Part shown: in pieces, positions 58,899 to 64,000 of the stretch
Numbering within the stretch: the stretch's first letter is position 1
Layout: the number at the start of each line of letters is the position of its first letter
Source: DASUPK01 sp963797265
GTDB taxonomy: Bacteria > Actinomycetota > Thermoleophilia > Solirubrobacterales > 70-9
Length of the DNA stretch: 64,000 nucleotides
Direction of reading: 5' to 3'
NCBI GenBank assembly: GCA_963797265.1
Contig: CAWCOY010000002.1
Location: forward strand, 372,001 to 436,000
Position numbers and translations under genes: made by a program
The notes under the pieces: model-generated
What the model was told of the DNA's origin: nothing
Databases searched by the model: none
The model's input: only the letters and a program-made list of their open reading frames with translations

Positions 58899-59600
58899 AT
58901 GAGGACCGCGGTGATCTCGATGGCCGTGCTGGCGATGGTGCTCGCGGGCTGCGGCGGTGGGTCGGGCGACGAAGGCATGGCCGGTCAAGTCACGACCGCG
59001 GAGACGACCGGCGGCGGCGCGGGAGGGGTCACCGGGAAGCTGCCGCCCGGCGCCGTCGCGCCTCCCGACACGGCCGAGGAGCAAGTTGAGGGACCGGCCG
59101 CGACCGAGGCGAGCCCGGAGGCGCCGCCCGAGGGACCCAGCTCGAGCGGCGAGCTCGCGGGCGAGGACCGCTCCACCGTGGTCGCCGCCGTGGGCGACTA
59201 CATCAGGGCGCTGGATCGGCACGACGCCGCGAGCCTCTGCGCCCTGCTCGCCCCGGGCGCCCTAGACCTGAAGCAGCTGCCGCGCCAGCGCGACGGCTGT
59301 CGGTCATCGTTGCAAGCGTCGATCGGAACCAGTCCGCGCGGCGGCGCCCCCGCCTGGCGGAAGACCACGCTGATCGAGGTGAAGCCCGAGGACCTGGGCG
59401 ACGGCCGCGCCCGCGTGAGCGCGACCGTCACCCATCACTTCTCTGATCGCAAATACGTCTCCGTCGAGGACGACGTGATCTATCTACAGCGCGCGGGCGG
59501 GCGCTGGCTGCTCGCCAAGGCGAGCGGGACGCTCTATCGCGCGGTCGGGTACCCGGAGCCTCCGCTCGACGCGTTCACGCCACCGCCCGGCTGGGGCTAG
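58899..59600 (+). CDS. lipoprotein with NTF2-like extracellular domain
   Basis: 233 residues from ATG 58899: signal peptide MRTAVISMAVLAMVLAGCGG with lipobox LAGC, a Gly/Pro/Glu-rich linker of about 80 residues, then a domain beginning STVVAAVGDYIRALDRHDAASLCALLAPGALD. This resembles NTF2-like lipoprotein domains of actinobacteria. Two Cys in the domain (SLCALL, RDGCRSS) may pair. It ends YPEPPLDAFTPPPGWG. The frame upstream to 58851 adds an Arg-rich stretch unlike a signal peptide. The stop shares CTAG with the convergent gene. Confidence 0.78.
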   Translation: MRTAVISMAVLAMVLAGCGGGSGDEGMAGQVTTAETTGGGAGGVTGKLPPGAVAPPDTAEEQVEGPAATEASPEAPPEGPSSSGELAGEDRSTVVAAVGDYIRALDRHDAASLCALLAPGALDLKQLPRQRDGCRSSLQASIGTSPRGGAPAWRKTTLIEVKPEDLGDGRARVSATVTHHFSDRKYVSVEDDVIYLQRAGGRWLLAKASGTLYRAVGYPEPPLDAFTPPPGWG

Positions 59601-60016
59601 CCGCGGTGAGCGGTCCAGCCGAGGACGCCCGAGTCGCAGGTCGTGCCCTGGCCGCTGGGATCGATCGGGACGTTGCCGGAAACGTGCAGGGTCCCGGCCT
59701 TGAGATTCCCGTGGATCACAAGAGTCGCCCCGGTGACGGTGCTCGACGCGCTGATTTTGAACTTTCCCTTCTTCAGCTTCACCGGAAAGCTGACGAAGCC
59801 GTGGGTCGTATGCGCACCGTCCACGCAGGTCACCGGGATGCCGGCGAAGCTCAAGCCGCTGACCCGCTTCAGCTTCGAGTGCCTCTTCTGTGTGACCTTG
59901 AAGCCGATCGTTCCGGCGGGAGTGACCGTGCCGGTGTAGTGCTTGGTCTTGGCCGCGGCCTGAGCTGGGACCACAAGGGCCACCACGAGCACGGCCGGTA
60001 CGAGGAACCTCTTCAA
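59597..60016 (-). CDS. small secreted beta-rich protein, TTG start
   Basis: 139 residues from TTG 60016, which has GGGAGG 5-6 nt upstream. The signal peptide RFLVPAVLVVALVVPAQAAA precedes a repetitive Thr/Gly/Lys-rich beta domain (HYTGTVTPAGTIGFKVT, VKLKKGKFKISASSTVTGATL). Two Cys (PVTCVDG, GTTCDSG) may form a disulfide. No family recognised with certainty; similar small secreted proteins are common in this lineage. It lies 46 nt after the MauF-like gene on the same strand and could be the last gene of that operon. Confidence 0.7.
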   Translation of the reverse strand: MKRFLVPAVLVVALVVPAQAAAKTKHYTGTVTPAGTIGFKVTQKRHSKLKRVSGLSFAGIPVTCVDGAHTTHGFVSFPVKLKKGKFKISASSTVTGATLVIHGNLKAGTLHVSGNVPIDPSGQGTTCDSGVLGWTAHRG

Positions 60017-60062
60017 AGCTGACCTCCCTTGGTCGGGTTCATGGAAACACCATAAATCCGGA

Positions 60063-61547
60063 TCAGAAGCGGTGGTTCCCGCCGCCGCGAGGACCCCGCT
60101 GGTGGAAGTGCTTGGGGTGCTTCCGACCCACCCCGACGATGGTGGCGTCGGGGTTGCTCGAGCTCGGCTGCAGGATCGTCGCGTAGGCGATCGAGTCCGT
60201 GAGCGCGTTCGACCAGAGCACACCCTTCGAGCGTCGGAGCGACAACAGCACCCGCCCGGCTCCGTGCGCATGGCGGCGGCGGACCATCAGGCGGCTGCGG
60301 CGCGCGTCGGTCCGGACGTACGCGAACGAGCGCCCCTTCACCGAAGGATCGAAGAGGAGCAGCCTCGGCGAGCGGACGAGCGCTCGGTGTTTTCGCGTCC
60401 CCATGAAGCGCTGGACGACGCGGCTGCCCCGTGGCGTGGCGATCGCGTAGAGAAGGACGTTCCCGTCGACGGCCGGCCGGCTCAACTGCCCCGCCCCGCC
60501 CTGCGACGCCACCTGGAGCGGCTGGGCGGGTGCGGCGGGGTTGGCGATATAGCGGATGTAGATCGCCTCGCCGCCGCCCGTCGGGGCGCGGTAGGCGAGC
60601 CAGCCGTCGGAGATGGCGACCGCGTCGGCTCCGGGCGCCGGGATCTGTCCGATCGGCGCCAGGGTGCCCCGGTCGAAGAGCAGCACCGAGCCGCCCCGCA
60701 CCGTGGCGACGTAGCGCCCGCCGATCGCCGGGTGGATGCCGGGCAGTGCGATCTCCGGGCCCCCGCGGCTGATCGCGGCCGGCCCTCCCAGCCTCTGGAA
60801 GAGGAGCGCGTCCGCGGTGGCCGAGGGGTCCGTCGCATGGGCGATGCTCGTCCCGGCGGCGCCGGCGCTCCCCGGGACGACGATCAGCGCCAGGGCCGCC
60901 GCCGCGAGGGCGGCCGCATCGCCGCGGCGCAGGCCGAGATAGACGCCGGGGCGCTCACACATCAGCTCGGTGGCGCGGATGCCGGCCGCGCGACCGGCCA
61001 GCGGGGCGAGGGCGAGGATCGGGATCGCACGGCCCAGCCCGAAGGACGCGCCGAGCAGGAGACCGAGGGCAGGGTCGCCCACGGCGAGGCTTACCCCCGC
61101 CAGCGCCCACACCCCGAACGAGAGCACGAAGGTCGTGAAGCCGATGCCGAGCAGGACGCCGTAGAGCGCCGCCGCTACCGGCATCGGCATCGCTCGCCGC
61201 CAGTGCTCCGGCAGCTGACGGCGGATCTGCGGGACGATCCTGGTTCCGTGCACCTCGAGCGCCGCAGCGAGCAGCGCGATCCCGGCCGCGACCAGGTAGG
61301 AGGCGCGGCCGCCCGCCCCGTGCAGGAGCTCGCCAAGCGCGGCGAGCGAACCGAAGGTGAGCAGCCCGCCGGCGATCGCGCCGGGCAGGAAGGCGATGCA
61401 GGCAGCGATCGTCGTCCGCCTGCCGCCGGTGTGGCCGGTGGGCCCGATCGTGTCGATCACCGAGAGCCCGCAGGGGGAGAACGTCCCGGTCGCGCCGATC
61501 AGCAGGGCGGCGAAACCGAGCGCAAGCTCCAGAGGCCCGACCAACAT
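60063..61547 (-). CDS. MauF/CcdA-like membrane protein fused to a beta-propeller-like domain
   Basis: 494 residues from ATG 61547. Residues 1-220 contain about six hydrophobic segments in the CcdA/DsbD-MauF pattern, with ATGTFSPCGLSVIDTIG (Cys26) in the first and a second Cys near residue 50. Residues 235-494 are a secreted, repetitive beta-strand region of propeller type (GGRYVATVRGGSVLLFDRGTL, ISDGWLAYRAPTGGGEAIYI, DGNVLLYAIATPRGS, GRSFAYVRTDARRSRLMV). In Mau systems the MauF-type protein and the propeller heavy chain are separate. A joined form is unusual. It probably moves reducing equivalents across the membrane to the MauA-like partner. Confidence 0.7.
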   Translation of the reverse strand: MLVGPLELALGFAALLIGATGTFSPCGLSVIDTIGPTGHTGGRRTTIAACIAFLPGAIAGGLLTFGSLAALGELLHGAGGRASYLVAAGIALLAAALEVHGTRIVPQIRRQLPEHWRRAMPMPVAAALYGVLLGIGFTTFVLSFGVWALAGVSLAVGDPALGLLLGASFGLGRAIPILALAPLAGRAAGIRATELMCERPGVYLGLRRGDAAALAAAALALIVVPGSAGAAGTSIAHATDPSATADALLFQRLGGPAAISRGGPEIALPGIHPAIGGRYVATVRGGSVLLFDRGTLAPIGQIPAPGADAVAISDGWLAYRAPTGGGEAIYIRYIANPAAPAQPLQVASQGGAGQLSRPAVDGNVLLYAIATPRGSRVVQRFMGTRKHRALVRSPRLLLFDPSVKGRSFAYVRTDARRSRLMVRRRHAHGAGRVLLSLRRSKGVLWSNALTDSIAYATILQPSSSNPDATIVGVGRKHPKHFHQRGPRGGGNHRF

Positions 61548-61660
61548 CAGTCGTGGCTCCAGGCGAGCGCCCCGCACTCCACTAAACGGGTCGCGCTTTC
61601 GCGCGCCCTCGCATATCGGGCTTCGCCCTTCGCTCCTGAGTACAGCGCCCTGGGAGCCAA

Positions 61661-62236
61661 CTAGCAGGGGACCCGCGTGTCGTAGTACTGGACGCAGAAC
61701 ACCTTGCGGCCGCCGTAGCAGTAGCCGGTCAGAGCGGCGTCGCCGTTGATCCGCGTGTTGTGGTGGGAGCAGCAGTCGACCAGCTTGCGGACCTTGCCGC
61801 CACAGCAGCGATACCAGGCGCCGTCAATGGAGGTCCGGATGCCGTAGATGTCCTGGACCCGGTCGCAGATCCTCGTCCGGGGGGCCGGGGGCAGGGGCCG
61901 GCCGTCCGGGTCCTCGAGGGGCTGCTCGTTCCCGTCGACGGGCTGGCCGGCCTCGTTCACGGGCCGGCCCACGTCGTCGATCGGATGGCCGTCACTGGCC
62001 CGAAGCGGGAATCCGCGGGAGTCGATCCGCGGCAGCCCCGTCGGGTGCGGACAGGAGCCGGTGGTGAAGGTGTGGCCGCAGAAGTGGAAGGCCTCCGACT
62101 CGCCCGGCTCGATCAGCGTGCCGACGGTGCGCGCTGCGGTGATCGCCATCAGCGCTCCGCCGACGCGAGCGAGGAAGCCCCGCCGCGAGGTGTCGCGGGC
62201 GAGGGAGTCCGTAATCCGGTCCAGGTGCTCAGGCAT
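61661..62236 (-). CDS. Tat-exported cysteine-rich protein resembling methylamine dehydrogenase light chain (MauA)
   Basis: 191 residues. A twin-arginine signal TSRRGFLARVGGALMAI (18-19 RR) and ten Cys. The C-terminal part AWYRCCGGKVRKLVDCCSHH and ALTGYCYGGRKVFC follows the Cys pattern of the MADH light chain, whose TTQ cofactor needs two Trp. Here the first is present (Trp141, the only Trp in the protein) but the second position is Tyr172. The middle has 7-8-residue G-x-P-V/I-D/N repeats (GHPIDDVGRPVNEAGQPVD). The ATG overlaps the MauE-MauD-like gene by 8 nt. It may carry a different Trp/Tyr-derived cofactor or none. Confidence 0.75.
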   Translation of the reverse strand: MPEHLDRITDSLARDTSRRGFLARVGGALMAITAARTVGTLIEPGESEAFHFCGHTFTTGSCPHPTGLPRIDSRGFPLRASDGHPIDDVGRPVNEAGQPVDGNEQPLEDPDGRPLPPAPRTRICDRVQDIYGIRTSIDGAWYRCCGGKVRKLVDCCSHHNTRINGDAALTGYCYGGRKVFCVQYYDTRVPC

Positions 62237-63110
62237 GGACGGTCTGCTCCCGTCGCTCGGCCGTGGCCAGCAAGCTCTCGAGCTGCGCCAGGTTGTTGAA
62301 CGTCCCCTTCGCCAGCACGATGCCGTCCCGATCGAGGGCGAGCGCGAATGGGCTGCCGGGAATCTCCAGGCTCCGCCAGAGCTCCGCCTCCGCGACCTCG
62401 TCGAAGGTCGCCACGGCAACCCGCGGGTCCTTGGCGACGTTGTCGATCGCGGGCACGAGCGTCCGGCAGATGTGACAGCCATCGGAGGTGAACACCGCCA
62501 GCCCAAAGTCGGCGCCATTTGGCCCGATCCGCTCGGACAGATCGGCGGCGCGGGTGCCGACCTCGGGGCCCTCACCCACGATCTCGAGGGCCCCCTGCGT
62601 GCCCAGCTGGAGGCGCAGCATCCCCACCTCTCGCGCGAGCGCGAGCAGGGCGACCGCAAGCGCCGCGCAGGCGATCAGCGCAAGGCCGATCCCGATCGCC
62701 AGCCACCCCTGAGTGCCGATCGAGGCCGAACCGACCGACGGGACCGCGGCGAAGGCGGCGGCGAGGCCGAGGTTCCTGAGGACTCCCAGCCAGGAGACCG
62801 TCGAGCGCAGCCCAAAGCACGCGCAAGGAACACCCGCCCGACCGCGGAGCAACGCTCCGATGGTGAGCGCGGCGAACATGGCCATCAGCCCGGCGGCAGC
62901 GTATGCAGCGGCATCCGAGCCGAGCGCAACCGCGACCGCCAGGGCCAGCTCGACCGCGATCAGCGCGGCCCAGGCGAGCGGACGGAGCGGCCCGTCGCCG
63001 AAGCCGAAGCTGGAAAGGGCCGCGATGCTGGCGCGCGGTGACGCGAGCTTCGCGAGCGCGGCGCTCGCGAGCACGATCCCAAGCGCGACACGCAGAATGA
63101 TCTCCAACAT
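62229..63110 (-). CDS. MauE-type (DoxX-like) membrane domain fused to a MauD/thioredoxin-like domain
   Basis: 293 residues. The first 155 have four hydrophobic segments with VPCACFGLRST (Cys96, Cys98), the MauE signature, beginning ILRVALGIVLASAALAKL. After a short linker comes a thioredoxin-like domain with FTSDGCHICRTLVPAIDNVA (Cys212, Cys215) and IPGSPFALALDRDG, the cis-Pro region of MauD/TlpA-type proteins. In methylotrophs MauE and MauD are separate proteins needed for disulfide formation in MauA. Here they are one. It overlaps the MauA-like gene, so both are translated together. Confidence 0.85.
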   Translation of the reverse strand: MLEIILRVALGIVLASAALAKLASPRASIAALSSFGFGDGPLRPLAWAALIAVELALAVAVALGSDAAAYAAAGLMAMFAALTIGALLRGRAGVPCACFGLRSTVSWLGVLRNLGLAAAFAAVPSVGSASIGTQGWLAIGIGLALIACAALAVALLALAREVGMLRLQLGTQGALEIVGEGPEVGTRAADLSERIGPNGADFGLAVFTSDGCHICRTLVPAIDNVAKDPRVAVATFDEVAEAELWRSLEIPGSPFALALDRDGIVLAKGTFNNLAQLESLLATAERREQTVHA

Positions 63111-63153
63111 CCCTCCGGCCGCAACCTAGCAGCAGGCCCTGGGGCCGATACCG

Positions 63154-64000
63154 CTAGCCCGCCTGCCTCTTCAGCTTCTTCTTGACCTTCTTCACGCAGC
63201 GCTTCCGCTTCTTCTTGTCGTGGATGCGCTTGCACTTGGCGAACGGGCGCCTGGCGGACTTCGTGCTGCGAGGCGTTGAAGGGGAGCCGGTGGACGACTC
63301 GAGCGGGAGCGCGAATTGCGACTCCAGCGTCGACACATCCGATTCGATCAGAGGGCTCAAGGTCGTGTCGGCGATGCGCATGTTCACGCCGGGGGCGTTG
63401 GGACGCGCGCAGCCGTCTCCCCAGCTGGTGATCCCGACGAGCCGGTAGACGCCTCCGCCGATCGGCGCCTGGAGAGGGCCGCCGCTGTCGCCGTTGCAGG
63501 TGTCCTTGCCGGGGGCGGCGGCGCAGACCATTGTGGTGGCGTCGAAGTCGGGGCCGTAATCGGCGCTGCAGGTCCCGTCGGAAACCACGTTCACGCTCGT
63601 CGCACGCAGGGTGTCCCGACGTGCTGCAGCTGAAAATGACCGGCTCGCTGGTGCAACCCCAGCCGCTGACCTCAACCGGATCGCCGGGATCCCACAGCGA
63701 GCGCTCGTCGGCGCCGGCGATTTGGATCTGCGGCTGTGAGGATGGGGCGTTGAGCACCAGGTAGCCGACGTCGAACCGGGGCACGCCGTCCCCCTGATAG
63801 TCGTCGTCGTAATTCGACCGGTGGCCGACCCCGATGACGCCAACCTCGATGCCCTGGCTTGTGTCTGAGAGCGTGGTACGCCCGAGAACGACGTCGACCT
63901 CGCCGGGAGCCGTGTCAACGACGCAGTGGGCCGCCGTGATCACGATCCGTGAGGTGAGCAGCGAGCCTCCGCAGAACTGCCGCTGATGGGCGTTCCCGCT
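63154..64000 (-). pseudogene. trypsin-like serine protease, frameshifted, 5' end outside the window
   Basis: The visible frame reads FCGGSLLTSRIVITAAHCVVD (catalytic His) and RFDVGYLVLNAP (Asp), SGWGCTSEPVIFSCSTS. At a CCC run on the plus strand (63615-63617) an extra base shifts the frame; the other frame continues DTLRATSVNVVSDGTCSADYG, DTCNGDSGGPLQAP (Ser), GITSWGDGCARPNAPGVNM and a Lys/Arg-rich C-terminus ending KKVKKKLKRQAG. All triad residues survive, so the lesion is recent or a sequence error. Secreted S1 family. The Lys-rich tail resembles the linker of the protein at 8242. Confidence 0.85.

Noticed and set aside
60072..61664. Long plus-strand open frame opposite the MauF-like gene
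   Set aside because: Arg/Asp/Glu-rich shadow frame without any recognisable domain; the minus strand has membrane segments and a CcdA motif.
1..64000. CRISPR array, prophage, integrase or insertion sequence
   Set aside because: No regularly spaced repeats, integrase, transposase or phage structural genes were seen on either strand.

Overview
The window reads as a chromosomal segment of a high-GC actinobacterium-like organism, most plausibly of the Thermoleophilia/Solirubrobacterales type. The basis is indirect: strong third-position G/C, frequent GTG and TTG starts, many genes with a TAnnnT box only 6-8 nt before the start codon (leaderless-type promoters), an actinobacterial ftsE-ftsX-S41 peptidase-smpB gene order, and large paralogous sets of SRPBCC, DHFR-like (RibD C-terminal), berberine-bridge-type FAD and medium-chain reductase genes. 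No phage, integrase, insertion sequence, rRNA, tRNA or CRISPR array was seen.

Layout. 0-8 kb: an ABC-2 exporter entering from the left edge, a CMD/SRPBCC/DHA2-MFS unit divergent from a TetR regulator, and redox enzymes. 8-15 kb: an ABC exporter whose ATPase and permease genes are separated by four unrelated genes, small secreted proteins, a zincin, a hydrolase-like protein lacking the nucleophile, and a MOSC protein. 15-26.6 kb: stress and redox genes (two BBE-type flavoproteins, three DHFR-like proteins, SRPBCC proteins, an ArsR regulator, a patatin, an MBL hydrolase). 26.6-28.7 kb: a degraded zone with a sulfatase carrying a Trp-to-TGA nonsense codon and a frameshifted S53 peptidase remnant, truncated head to head. 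28.8-34.3 kb: DHA2 transporter, ECF41-type sigma factor with a matching candidate promoter, MFS, DUF1801 and MarR genes. 34.4-38 kb: lipoprotein, PepSY-like protein, a REP-like palindrome and an OmpR-type two-component system. 38-44.6 kb: methyltransferase, cupin, hydrolase, tmRNA (ssrA), an HIBADH-like reductase, a tandem lipase pair (one copy with a Trp-to-TGA nonsense codon) and a site-2 protease.

44.6-52.6 kb (minus strand): ftsE, ftsX, S41 peptidase, RNase R, smpB and then an 857-residue membrane-anchored coiled-coil protein ending in a helix-hairpin-helix domain. Translation-quality-control genes (smpB, rnr, and ssrA 7 kb away) are grouped with division/envelope genes. 52.7-59.6 kb: BON protein, STAS protein, DUF2294 proteins, an eRF1-like (VLRF1/baeRF) protein, a split transketolase and a lipoprotein.

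59.6-64 kb (minus strand): a compact methylamine-utilisation-like locus. It has a MauE-MauD-type fusion, a Tat-exported cysteine-rich MauA-like protein with only one Trp (so it cannot form the two-Trp TTQ cofactor), and a MauF/CcdA-type membrane protein fused to a beta-propeller-like domain. It is preceded by a frameshifted trypsin-like protease. This is the best candidate for an undescribed system.

Two cross-cutting themes emerge. Four secreted hydrolases (sulfatase, S53 peptidase, lipase, trypsin) each carry a single lesion while cytosolic genes look intact. Several intact genes also have no ATG/GTG/TTG at the homology-supported start: CTG for RNase R, ATC for an MBL hydrolase and a cupin, possibly ATT for a DUF2294 protein.
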